This document shows positions 5,548-13,884 of a stretch of DNA of 21,023 nucleotides, in pieces (the first letter of the stretch is position 1; each line of letters begins with the position of its first letter). The stretch spans positions 1 through 21,023 of the forward strand of contig JBLHKS010000126.1 of the NCBI GenBank assembly GCA_047620505.1, in the 5' to 3' direction. The translations under genes and the position numbers were made by a program. The DNA comes from JBLHKS01 sp047620505. Lineage in GTDB: Bacteria; Verrucomicrobiota; Verrucomicrobiia; Verrucomicrobiales; DEV007. The notes under the pieces are model-generated. The model searched no databases and was not told the DNA's origin. It saw only the letters and a list, made by a program, of their open reading frames with translations.

Positions 5548-8244
5548 ATGAAATCACGAGCGGAGCTGCTACAGCTCTACAAACGCTTTTTCAGGCTCAA
5601 AAACCGGAAGATCAAACGCCTTCATCGCGAGGGGGCTGGAGGCTTGGAAATTGCACGACTTCGGGCAGAATTGTTAGACGGAGTGCTGCGCGATGTTTTC
5701 GCCAAATCGCTGGAAACACTGCCCGACGATGCTGCCGAGTTTCCTGTGACGCTGGTTGCTTTCGGCGGATATGGAAGGGGAACGTTGAACCCGTCCAGCG
5801 ACGTCGATCTGCTTTTTCTCTGCCCGAAGAACACCCATCGACTCCCGGCCGAGACCAAGGACATGATCGGCGAGATCATTACGATGCTGTTCGATGTCGG
5901 CCTGCAAGTCGGCCATGCGGTTCGCTCCGTTGGCGAATGTGTTCAGGAGGCGAATCGTGACAACACGATCAAAACTTCGATGCTGGACCTTCGATTCATT
6001 GCTGGAGACGAGGAATTGGTTCAGAAACTGGAACAGCGTTTTCTGAAACAATGCATCAAGGGCAAGGAAGCCGACTATCTGTCTGTGCGGATGCGGGATT
6101 TTCACAAACGGCATGCCAAGAATGCTCAGACCGTGTTTCTACAGGAGCCCCAAATTAAAGAAGGGTGCGGCGGGCTGCGTGATTTTCAAAACATTATCTG
6201 GATCCTCAAAGTGCGCTATGGCGCGGACGATCTTCAATATCTTGTCGATCAAAAGCTCCTGACGGAACAGGCCTGCCAGGCGATGAACGCCGCGCACGAA
6301 TTCTTGATGCGAGTTCGGAACGAAATGCATTATACCGAGGGAACCGACATCCTGACGTTGCGCTTACAGGGTGAGGTGGCCACTAATCTGCGTTATCCGG
6401 ATAAAACAATGCTCCGCCGGATTGAAGCGTTCATGCGAGATTATTATGAGCATACTCGCAGCATCTCGAATCACTCTACCTCGCTTTTGCAGGCCTTCGA
6501 TCTGTTAGCGAAGGACGAGGCGACCGGTATCGTTAGCTATCTTGCGCGCCGCCGTCGCAAACGCGAAGAGTTCGACGGTTTTGTCAGTCACGACGGACTT
6601 CTGTTTCCAGAACATGAAAATATTTTCAGCGATGATCCGAATCGCTTGATGCGGACTTTTGTTCATCTTCAACAGCGAGGCCTTCGACTCGGCCCGGAGA
6701 TTCGGAAACTCTTTAAGAACTGTCGGGACTTCACGGATCGCGCTTTTCTTTATCATAAGGATAATCGAAGTGCGTTTGAGGCGATTTTATCTCGCAAAGG
6801 TGAGGTCGCAGTGATTCTACGGGAAATGCACCGGGTTGGTTTTCTTGGAGAATACCTTCCTGAATTTGGGGCGTTGGAGTTATTGGTTCAGCACGAATTT
6901 TTCCACCGATACACGGCCGATGAACACACATTGCGCTGTATCGATGTCCTGGATTCGTTAATGGACTCTGAAGAGCTTGGGAAGAAGCTGTTTCGGCAGC
7001 TCTTTCAAGACTCGGAAGACCCGTTTATTCTGTATCTTGCTTTGATTCTTCACGATACCGGCAGGGCTGAAAATAAACAGTTTCACGATGATGCAAGCGT
7101 TGAGCTGACAGTAAAGGTTTGTCGCCGATTTCAAATCAAAGGGCAGCGTCGCCAGCGGGTGCTGTTTCTGGTTGATCATCACCTCACATTCTGGAGAACA
7201 GCGACGTCCAAGGATATTGACGATCCCCAAACGGTCTCGGAATTCGCCGGAATGATGCGGAGTCGTTCAAATATGGAATCGCTGCTGCTTTTTACCTATG
7301 TTGATTCGAATGGCACCAATGACGAGGCTTGGTCGGCTTGGAAGGAGAGCCTGATGCTTCGGCTTTACCACTCGACGTGCAGGTTTTTTGAAGACGAGAA
7401 GGAATTTGAACGCGGAGTCCGAGATGCTAAAAGCGAACTGCGCGCAGAAGCGACGGAAAAGTTGTCCGAGGATTATGCGGACGACGTGGATGCGCATTTC
7501 AGCCATATGCCGGAGCGCTATTTCTTTTTTCGTGATAGCGTAGCTGTCATCCGGCATATTAAGCTCTTTCGCCGCTTTATTCGTCGAACTTTGAAAACAA
7601 CCGGGTTTGAAGGCCTTCGCCCGGCGCTTGCCTGGATTCCAAATTCCAACGGAGGCTATTCAGAAATGGAATTGTGCTGTTGGAATCGGCACCTGATGCT
7701 CGCCAAAGTTGCTGGAGTCCTGGCAGCACGAGAAATTAATATTCTAAGTGCTGATATTTTTTCGAGGGATGACGATTTGGTGCTCGATGTGTTTCGCGTT
7801 TGCACAACAAACTTTGAGCCGATTACCAATGAGCGCGAGCAAAACGCGGTTCAGCAGCTGCTGGACGATTTGATGGACACAACGGCGGATATCGAAAGCA
7901 TCGCCAGCAAAATTGCTCCAGGGGCAACCGCCCGGGTTAACGAAGAGTTGCTCCAGACTTTCCCTGCTCGAATCGGGGTAAACAATGTTTCGAATGATCG
8001 CTACACGGTTCTGGAAGTGGAAGCTCAGGATCGGATAGGCCTGCTTTACGATATTTTCATGGCCATCGGCGCATCTGAAGATGTTGAGGTTCAAATCGCG
8101 CGGATTTGCACAGAGAAGGGTGCCGCGGTCGACACCTTTTTTCTTACAGACAATCAAGGGCGCAAAATCGCTGAATCTGAGCACCAGCGAATCGCGGTCG
8201 CAATCAACCAGGCAATTGGTCTGCCTGACGCTTCACAAACGTAG
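5548..8244 (+). CDS. glnD: [Protein-PII] uridylyltransferase / uridylyl-removing enzyme
   Basis: A cytoplasmic nitrogen sensor of 898 residues, the family's usual length (about 850-950). It adds UMP to PII proteins when glutamine is low and removes it when glutamine is high. Domains: nucleotidyltransferase with Gly-Gly-Tyr-Gly-Arg 73-77 and Ser-Asp-Val-Asp 84-87; PII-uridylyltransferase linker with Glu-Gly-Cys-Gly-Gly-Leu-Arg-Asp (about 205-212); HD domain with His460 and His502-Asp503; two C-terminal ACT domains (about 705-765 and 818-890) for glutamine binding. The HD motif reads Leu-His-Asp-Thr-Gly-Arg, where a Lys-Gly is more usual. A TTG at 5539 would add three residues, but CGGA at 5535-5538 sits at normal distance only from ATG 5548. 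By eye the gene is more AT-rich in third positions than its neighbours. No glnB or amtB is in the window. The permease gene follows 15 nt downstream. Confidence 0.95.
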   Translation: MKSRAELLQLYKRFFRLKNRKIKRLHREGAGGLEIARLRAELLDGVLRDVFAKSLETLPDDAAEFPVTLVAFGGYGRGTLNPSSDVDLLFLCPKNTHRLPAETKDMIGEIITMLFDVGLQVGHAVRSVGECVQEANRDNTIKTSMLDLRFIAGDEELVQKLEQRFLKQCIKGKEADYLSVRMRDFHKRHAKNAQTVFLQEPQIKEGCGGLRDFQNIIWILKVRYGADDLQYLVDQKLLTEQACQAMNAAHEFLMRVRNEMHYTEGTDILTLRLQGEVATNLRYPDKTMLRRIEAFMRDYYEHTRSISNHSTSLLQAFDLLAKDEATGIVSYLARRRRKREEFDGFVSHDGLLFPEHENIFSDDPNRLMRTFVHLQQRGLRLGPEIRKLFKNCRDFTDRAFLYHKDNRSAFEAILSRKGEVAVILREMHRVGFLGEYLPEFGALELLVQHEFFHRYTADEHTLRCIDVLDSLMDSEELGKKLFRQLFQDSEDPFILYLALILHDTGRAENKQFHDDASVELTVKVCRRFQIKGQRRQRVLFLVDHHLTFWRTATSKDIDDPQTVSEFAGMMRSRSNMESLLLFTYVDSNGTNDEAWSAWKESLMLRLYHSTCRFFEDEKEFERGVRDAKSELRAEATEKLSEDYADDVDAHFSHMPERYFFFRDSVAVIRHIKLFRRFIRRTLKTTGFEGLRPALAWIPNSNGGYSEMELCCWNRHLMLAKVAGVLAAREINILSADIFSRDDDLVLDVFRVCTTNFEPITNEREQNAVQQLLDDLMDTTADIESIASKIAPGATARVNEELLQTFPARIGVNNVSNDRYTVLEVEAQDRIGLLYDIFMAIGASEDVEVQIARICTEKGAAVDTFFLTDNQGRKIAESEHQRIAVAINQAIGLPDASQT
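7852..7863. repeat. Iterated palindrome CAGCAGCTGCTG, exact
   Basis: Exact copy, flanked T/G. Encodes Gln-Gln-Leu-Leu in the linker between the two ACT domains of GlnD. Confidence 0.95.
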
Positions 8245-8259
8245 TCATTGGCGAATCCC

Positions 8260-10785
8260 ATGCTTCGCCTCTTTAATCAGCTCGTCGTCCGCTATCTCTG
8301 GCGGCACAAATTGATCGCCTTGCTTGATTTGCTAAGCGTCGCAATTGGCGTTTCCGTTTATCTCGCGATCCAGACGGCAAATCACAGCGCGAATCGGGCC
8401 TTCGAGTCGAGTATTGATGTAATCGCCGGCAAGACGCATCTTGAAGTTCGCGGAGTGATCGATGGAGTCGACGAGATTCTTCTCTTCAAGCTCGCGAGCG
8501 ATCCAGACATCCGCGCGGTGACGCCAATGATCGAAGGATTCGCAACGTTGCCCGAATTCCCCGGTCGCTATCTCCACATTGTCGGCGTGGATTTTTTCAC
8601 CAACGCCGAATTCCAGACGGTCGGAACCGCAGTCCAGCTGACTCCGGATTTCGATCTGGAAGCCTGGCTAGGCAAACCGGGTCACCTGGCGTTGCATTCC
8701 GATCTTGTTAAAGCCATTGGCGGTCAGCAGCTGCTCAAAGCGGAGATCGATGGACGGCGCGTTGAACTTGAGATCGCCGGTGTGATTTCGGGTGAAATTA
8801 TCGGGTCCGAATCGATCGCGGTTATGGACATCGGTTGGGCTCAGGAAATTCTTGGGCAAGCCGGAACCCTGACATCGATCCAATTGCTGGTTCACGATCC
8901 ATCGAAACTCTCTGAAATTCGCGATCGGCTCGCTGCTGACCTTCCCAATGATATCGTAGTCCAGCCACCTGCTCAGCGAAGTCAGCAGATTCAGCGAATG
9001 CTCGATGGCTTCCAACTTAACATCACTGCGTTGAGCATGGTGAGCATCGTGGTAGGGGTTTTTCTGATCTACAATACCCTTTCCGCCTCGGTTGTCCGGA
9101 GGCGACGCGAAATCGGAATCCTGCGTTCCAACGGTGCCAGCCCACGACAGATCCGCGGCGTTTTTCTCGCCGAGGGCCTGATCCTCGGACTGCCCGGAAT
9201 CGCCCTGGGAATCCCAGCAGGAATCCTTCTTGCGCGCGGCCTCGTCGGCGAAGTTGCCGAGACAATCTCGAGCCACTACGTCCTGGTTAGCGTCTCCGAT
9301 CCGACGATTTCATCCTGGCACATCGTTCACACCCTCATTTATGGCAGCGTCGCAATCCTGGCGGGCGCGCTCGTTCCGGCGATCGAAGCCAGCCGAATTC
9401 CGCCGTTACGCGCGCTGCGGCCGAATCGCGGAGCGACCCTGACATCCTTCCCAACGACGCGACTGCTCAATGTCGGGCTCGCCGTGATCGCCTGCTCCGT
9501 TCTGCTGTCCTGGCTCGCCCTGGCGACCGGACCCGCGTGGCTTAGCTTCGGTGCCGCGCTGACCCTCGTCATCGGATTTTCACTAGCGACGCCCTGGGTT
9601 TGCCAAAAACTCGCGGCTCTGGCATCGCGTTGGTCGCCGACTCTGATTCGCATCGCGGCGGACAATCTCGGTCGCTCGCTGCATCGCGGGTCGATCACCG
9701 TCGCCGCTTTGATGACGGCGATCGCGATGACAATTGGCGTTAGCGTGATGGTCGGCTCGTTTCGTAAGACGGTCGACACGTGGATCGGTCACACGATGCA
9801 AGCCGAACTTTACGTCATGCCGGCCGCAAACGAAGTTCTCGGTTTCAAAGCGTTCCTACCCGATGAACTGATCGCAGCGGTGCGCGAGCATCCGGCTGTC
9901 CGCAATGTTGAGACCTACCGCCATTCGCTCATCACGTTGGGCGACGGGACAAGTTTCATTCTCGGTGTCGTCGATTCGCCCGAACCAGACCAACTAAGAT
10001 TCGTCGGAGGCCGCGATGATGAAAAATTCAATCGGCTGTTTGAGGAAGACGTCGTTCTCATCACCGAAGCGTTGGCGAACAAGCTCAGCCTTGGCGAAGG
10101 CGATCGCATGACCTTGCCCACGCCGGCTGGCGAGCGCGAATTCACGATCGCCGGCGTTTACTACGACTACACGGATGATCGCGGGAAGCTGGTCGTCACG
10201 CGCGCTGACTACGAGCGACACTGGGGCGAAACGCGGGTGCACTCGATCGCTCTTTGGTTAACCGACCCAGCAGCTGCTGGGCAGATCGAGACGCAGATTC
10301 GTCAAGAATTCGGCACCGACCCACTCGCAATTTACGCGACCAGCGAGCTGCGCGACAAGGTTTTCGAAACCTTCGATCAGACCTTCGCGGTAACCTACGT
10401 TCTGCGAAGCATCGCAATTATCGTCGCTGCTTTTGGCGTAAGCCTTTCGTTAGCCACGCTTGTGATGGAGCGCGTTCGCGAAATCGGGATTCTCCGGGCA
10501 ATCGGAAGCAGCCGTGGCCAGGTTCGCGCGATCTACCTCGCGGAAGCCGGTCTGATGGGCTTGTTCGCGAGTTTCATAGGGATCGTTTGCGGACTTGGCA
10601 TGGCGATGATCTTAACCTGGGTGGTGAACAAGGCTTTTTTCGGCTGGACGATCGATTTCGATATCCCCTGGCTGGAAGTGCTCGCAACTCCGCTTTGGAT
10701 CACGCCAGTTGCGGTGTTAGCTGGATTGATTCCCGCATCGCGCGCGGCGGGATCGTCAGTTCACGAAGCCGTGAGGACTGAATAA
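8260..10785 (+). CDS. ABC transporter permease with two FtsX domains (MacB/LolC-like)
   Basis: An 841-residue inner-membrane protein made of two FtsX-type halves, as in large permeases of the AttF/YbbP kind. Each half has an N-terminal membrane segment, a large periplasmic MacB-core-like domain and a cluster of membrane segments. Conserved cytoplasmic loops appear twice: Arg-Arg-Arg-Glu-Ile-Gly-Ile-Leu-Arg-Ser-Asn-Gly-Ala-Ser at about 283 and Val-Arg-Glu-Ile-Gly-Ile-Leu-Arg-Ala-Ile-Gly-Ser-Ser at about 741. Such permeases work with a LolD/MacB-like ATPase in lipoprotein release, export of envelope substrates or peptide resistance. No ATPase gene lies next to it, so its partner is encoded elsewhere. 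A TTG at 8248 could serve as start; ATG 8260 is preferred because it begins at the usual Leu-Arg-Leu-Phe and neither start has a strong Shine-Dalgarno. It follows glnD closely and may be cotranscribed. Confidence 0.9.
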   Translation: MLRLFNQLVVRYLWRHKLIALLDLLSVAIGVSVYLAIQTANHSANRAFESSIDVIAGKTHLEVRGVIDGVDEILLFKLASDPDIRAVTPMIEGFATLPEFPGRYLHIVGVDFFTNAEFQTVGTAVQLTPDFDLEAWLGKPGHLALHSDLVKAIGGQQLLKAEIDGRRVELEIAGVISGEIIGSESIAVMDIGWAQEILGQAGTLTSIQLLVHDPSKLSEIRDRLAADLPNDIVVQPPAQRSQQIQRMLDGFQLNITALSMVSIVVGVFLIYNTLSASVVRRRREIGILRSNGASPRQIRGVFLAEGLILGLPGIALGIPAGILLARGLVGEVAETISSHYVLVSVSDPTISSWHIVHTLIYGSVAILAGALVPAIEASRIPPLRALRPNRGATLTSFPTTRLLNVGLAVIACSVLLSWLALATGPAWLSFGAALTLVIGFSLATPWVCQKLAALASRWSPTLIRIAADNLGRSLHRGSITVAALMTAIAMTIGVSVMVGSFRKTVDTWIGHTMQAELYVMPAANEVLGFKAFLPDELIAAVREHPAVRNVETYRHSLITLGDGTSFILGVVDSPEPDQLRFVGGRDDEKFNRLFEEDVVLITEALANKLSLGEGDRMTLPTPAGEREFTIAGVYYDYTDDRGKLVVTRADYERHWGETRVHSIALWLTDPAAAGQIETQIRQEFGTDPLAIYATSELRDKVFETFDQTFAVTYVLRSIAIIVAAFGVSLSLATLVMERVREIGILRAIGSSRGQVRAIYLAEAGLMGLFASFIGIVCGLGMAMILTWVVNKAFFGWTIDFDIPWLEVLATPLWITPVAVLAGLIPASRAAGSSVHEAVRTE
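8725..8736. repeat. Iterated palindrome, 11/12 copy
   Basis: CAGCAGCTGCTC, flanked T/A. Encodes Gln-Gln-Leu-Leu in the first periplasmic domain of the permease. Confidence 0.85.
10268..10279. repeat. Iterated palindrome CAGCAGCTGCTG, exact
   Basis: Exact copy, flanked C/G. Encodes Pro-Ala-Ala-Ala-Gly in the second periplasmic domain of the permease, in a different coding phase from the 8725 copy in the same gene. Confidence 0.95.
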
Positions 10786-10805
10786 CTAAGCCGTGAGGTT
10801 AGTTA
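10766..10805. repeat. Direct and inverted repeat at a convergent gene end
   Basis: AAGCCGTGAGG occurs at 10766-10776 and again at 10788-10798, a 22-bp step. In addition TAACTAA (10783-10789) and TTAGTTA (10799-10805) form a 7-bp stem containing the stop codons of the permease (TAA 10783) and of the PSD1 gene (TAA 10803-10805 on the minus strand). There is no T-run or GC-rich stem, so it is at best a weak terminator. The arrangement may come from a small local duplication. Confidence 0.7.
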
Positions 10806-13778
10806 CTTCGAAAGGGCTTCGTCAAGATTAACGATTCCAAGACAGACCGAAGTTAACGCAGCGTGCTCGATCGCGGGGATCGCCGAGTCGCGTTTCGAAT
10901 CGCCGACTGCGAGCAGCGCTTCGGCTTCGATCGGTTTCGCGTTGAATTCGGTTCGGGCGCGCTCAAGGCCGCGCTTCAGGATTTTCAGCTCCGCCTCATC
11001 CGCTTCACGCCCGATCACGAGTCGAACCGCGAGCCGAATCCGCGTTTCGTCGTCAGCAGCTGCTGAGTTCCAGACACGTTGGGCGAGTCCGCGCGCCGCT
11101 TCGACAAAAGTGACGTCGTTCAAAGTCGTTAACGCGTGCATCGGCGTGTTGGTCCGTGAGGATTTGACCTCGCAGAACTGCCGCTTGCCTGCATCAAAAA
11201 ACATCGTCGGGCCGACGATTCTTCGCCAGAAAGTGTAGAGGCTTCGCCGATAAAGCGCGTCGCCGGAGTCCATCGTGTATTTCTTTTTGCCGAACGTGGC
11301 CTCCTCCCAGATTCCGGGCGGCTGGTAGCCGTTCACCGATTTTCCGCCAACCTCAGCCACGAGCAGTCCGGAAGCCGCGAGCGCTTGGTCCCGGATCATC
11401 CAGGACGGCATTCGAAAACGCGGGCCGCGCGCAAGCAGACGGTTTTCGGGATCTCGCTCGAAAACATCGGGCGAGTCGATGCGCGAACTTCGGCGGTAGG
11501 CATCGCTGGTTACGATCGTGGTCACGAGCCGTTTCACGTCCCAGCCAGACTCCATGAAATCGGCGGCGAGCCAGTCAAGCAACTCAGGATGCGTGGGAAA
11601 TTCGCCTTGGACGCCGAAGTCGTTCGTGGTCTTGACGAGGCCGATTCCGAAAATTTGCTGCCAGAATCGATTCACGGTAACCCGAGCTGTAAGCGGATTT
11701 TCGCGCGAAACGAGCCAGCGTGCGAGATCCAATCGGTTTGCTGTTGGGGCTGCCTGAAAGATCGCCGGGACGGCCGCCGAGACCTCGATTTCAGTCGGCT
11801 GATTGTAAAGACCACGGCCGAGGATGAAGGTTTTGCGCGGCGTGTCGATTTCTTCCATCACCATGACTTTGGGAATCGATCCGCGATGGGCAGTGAGCAC
11901 TTTGGCCGCTTTTTCTTGCTCGGCTTTGAGGCGGCGATGCTCGGAATCAGTTTCGCGATGCGCTGAGGCGACGAGTGCGATCTGTTCTTTTGTGCGTTTG
12001 TCAGGGGCGATTTTCAAACCCGCGATGAGCTTCGCGTCACGGCCGCCAAGGGTTGGTTTCGGCTCGGTTGTGATCGAGAGCCGGAATCGACCAAGGCTGT
12101 GATGAATGTGTGACGAGTCGTGCCGAAGAATGATTTTTAGAGGTTTGTCAGGGACAATTTCGAGCGGCTTTTCAAAGATAAACGCGGCCTGCTGTTCGCT
12201 TTCGACTGTCTTGCCCGGATAGACGGCCCAACCGGTTTTTGCATCGCCGTCGAACGCTCCTTTCACCGGCCATCCACCCTGCTCGAAGCTCGCCTCGGCG
12301 CTGACGATTTTCACCGGCGTATCGTCGATGCTCAGCGAGAAATCCGTCAGCACAAAATTCCCGCTTTCAGCCCGAGAGAGGCCCTTCCCAGTGAGCGAAT
12401 CGTGATTCAAGGCCTCCAAACGAATCGCCGTGATTTTCGCCGCGGTCGTAGCAGTCGCCTCGACCTCGTAAGTGTCTTTGTCGACGAGCGGACCACCCGC
12501 AAGAACAGAGCCGTCATCGTGAATCGTCAGTTTCTGGCGTCCGATCGCACTGGCGATTTTGAGCGTCTGCCAGGCTCCATTTTTGCCTTCGCTTGCCAGC
12601 ATCTGCTGTTCCCAATCCGTTTGAGTCTTCGCCAATTCCAGGTTTCGAGCGTTGAGTTTTTTCTGCGCCTCCGTGGCCTGCCCGGCGAGCTCGGTTTCTC
12701 GCTTTTTTTGCTCTGGAGTGGGCGTAGCGAGGACTGGCGCGGTTTGTGGACTTCGCCCGCTTCCAGTAACGGGCGTCTGATTGTAAAAAGCGAAAAGCGA
12801 GTAGTAGTCGGCCTGGCTGATCGGATCAAATTTGTGGTCGTGACAGCGCGCGCAGCCGACGGTCAAGCCTAACCAAACAGTCCCGGTCGTCTCCGCCATG
12901 TCCATCACGTAGTCGATTCGGTTCTCTTCTGCGATCCGACCGCCCTCACCGTTGATCATGTGATTTCGGCAGAAGCCGGTTGCGAGAATTTGCTCGTCCG
13001 TGGCGTCCGGAAGAAGGTCGCCAGCGAGCTGCTGAATCGTGAACTCGTCCCAAGGCATGTTTGAATTGAACGCTTTCACTACCCAATCTCGCCAAGGCCA
13101 CATCGTGCGTTCGCTGTCGCCCTGGTAGCCGTTTGAATCCGCGTAGCGAGCGGCGTCAAGCCAGTCCCAAGCCATCCTTTCACCGTAAGCCGGTTTCGCC
13201 AGCAGGTGCTGAACGCTCTTTTCGTAACCGAGTTTTTGAAACGCTGTCTGCTCCGGCAGCGTCGGCGGTAAACCGGTGAGGTCGAGAGTCAGGCGGCGAA
13301 GCTGGGTTTCGAGCGCGGCAGGCGGGTTGGGCGTGATGCCTTCGGTCTTGAGCCTGGTTTCGATGAAAAAATCGATCGGATTGCGCCCGCCGAAGTCGAC
13401 TTCGGGCCGTTCGATTCGGTTGAACGCCCAATGCTGGCCCCAAGGCGCGCCTTCGTCGATCCACCGTCGAATGGTCTCTATTTGAGCGTCCGAGAGCGCT
13501 CGATCGAGCTTCGGCGGCGGCATTTGATCGTCCGGATCGTGGGCGGTCAGGCGCTTGAAAAGTTCGCTCTCCGCGCTTGAACCCGGCTTGATCACATCGG
13601 CCTTCGCGCCCGATTCGAGATCGAGCCGCAAGTCCGCTTTGCGCTGCTTCGGGTCCGGGCCGTGGCACTGAAAACAGGCGTCGGACAGGATCGGAAGAAC
13701 CTCGCGAGAGAAATCGACCTCCTCGCTGAACGCGATTGCGGGAAGAAAGGTTAAGGCGATGGCGGTGAGCCGATTCAT
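10803..13778 (-). CDS. PSD1 / planctomycete cytochrome C domain protein (DUF1549-DUF1553)
   Basis: A 991-residue secreted protein of a family abundant in Planctomycetota and Verrucomicrobiota. A signal peptide (1-18) is followed by a cytochrome c-like domain with Cys35-Phe-Gln-Cys38-His39 for covalent heme. Next come the DUF1549 region (about 134-335), which holds a second Cys309-Ala-Arg-Cys312-His313, a middle beta-rich insert (about 380-560), a helical/coiled stretch rich in Lys/Glu/Ala (about 570-630), and DUF1553 (about 675-940) with Asn-Arg-Phe-Trp-Gln and Asp-Phe-Gly. Function is unproven; a role in extracellular polysaccharide breakdown with electron transfer is often proposed. Members usually sit beside a DUF1501 gene; none is present here. 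The start at 13778 gives a normal signal peptide and faces the hydrolase gene across 106 bp. Confidence 0.93.
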   Translation of the reverse strand: MNRLTAIALTFLPAIAFSEEVDFSREVLPILSDACFQCHGPDPKQRKADLRLDLESGAKADVIKPGSSAESELFKRLTAHDPDDQMPPPKLDRALSDAQIETIRRWIDEGAPWGQHWAFNRIERPEVDFGGRNPIDFFIETRLKTEGITPNPPAALETQLRRLTLDLTGLPPTLPEQTAFQKLGYEKSVQHLLAKPAYGERMAWDWLDAARYADSNGYQGDSERTMWPWRDWVVKAFNSNMPWDEFTIQQLAGDLLPDATDEQILATGFCRNHMINGEGGRIAEENRIDYVMDMAETTGTVWLGLTVGCARCHDHKFDPISQADYYSLFAFYNQTPVTGSGRSPQTAPVLATPTPEQKKRETELAGQATEAQKKLNARNLELAKTQTDWEQQMLASEGKNGAWQTLKIASAIGRQKLTIHDDGSVLAGGPLVDKDTYEVEATATTAAKITAIRLEALNHDSLTGKGLSRAESGNFVLTDFSLSIDDTPVKIVSAEASFEQGGWPVKGAFDGDAKTGWAVYPGKTVESEQQAAFIFEKPLEIVPDKPLKIILRHDSSHIHHSLGRFRLSITTEPKPTLGGRDAKLIAGLKIAPDKRTKEQIALVASAHRETDSEHRRLKAEQEKAAKVLTAHRGSIPKVMVMEEIDTPRKTFILGRGLYNQPTEIEVSAAVPAIFQAAPTANRLDLARWLVSRENPLTARVTVNRFWQQIFGIGLVKTTNDFGVQGEFPTHPELLDWLAADFMESGWDVKRLVTTIVTSDAYRRSSRIDSPDVFERDPENRLLARGPRFRMPSWMIRDQALAASGLLVAEVGGKSVNGYQPPGIWEEATFGKKKYTMDSGDALYRRSLYTFWRRIVGPTMFFDAGKRQFCEVKSSRTNTPMHALTTLNDVTFVEAARGLAQRVWNSAAADDETRIRLAVRLVIGREADEAELKILKRGLERARTEFNAKPIEAEALLAVGDSKRDSAIPAIEHAALTSVCLGIVNLDEALSK
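11054..11065. repeat. Iterated palindrome CAGCAGCTGCTG, exact
   Basis: Exact copy, flanked T/A. Encodes Ser-Ala-Ala-Ala-Asp on the minus strand near the C-terminus of the PSD1 protein. Confidence 0.95.
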
Positions 13779-13873
13779 TCGGTCAAATTTGGGCGGCTCT
13801 GCGGATTTGTCATCCGGAAGAACAGAGTGGCCAGGCGAAACAATTCATCGTGATTCGAAGGTAGAATGGCTGT

Positions 13874-13879
13874 AGGGAG
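13874..13879 (+). promoter_or_regulatory. Shine-Dalgarno AGGGAG deciding the hydrolase start
   Basis: AGGGAG lies 5 nt before ATG 13885 but only 2 nt before the in-frame GTG 13882, so the ATG is the likely start. It is one of the few clear ribosome binding sites in the window. Confidence 0.7.
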
Positions 13880-13884
13880 CGGTG

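Noticed and set aside
5495..5557. Longer start for the phosphatase at 5557
   Set aside because: It would place 21 extra residues before the signal peptide and overlap the glnD start; Met at 5494 gives a normal export signal.
13022..13033. GCGAGCTGCTGA as another palindrome copy
   Set aside because: The left arm is broken, and it encodes the conserved Gln-Gln-Leu-Ala-Gly-Asp of the PSD1 family, so similarity is accidental.
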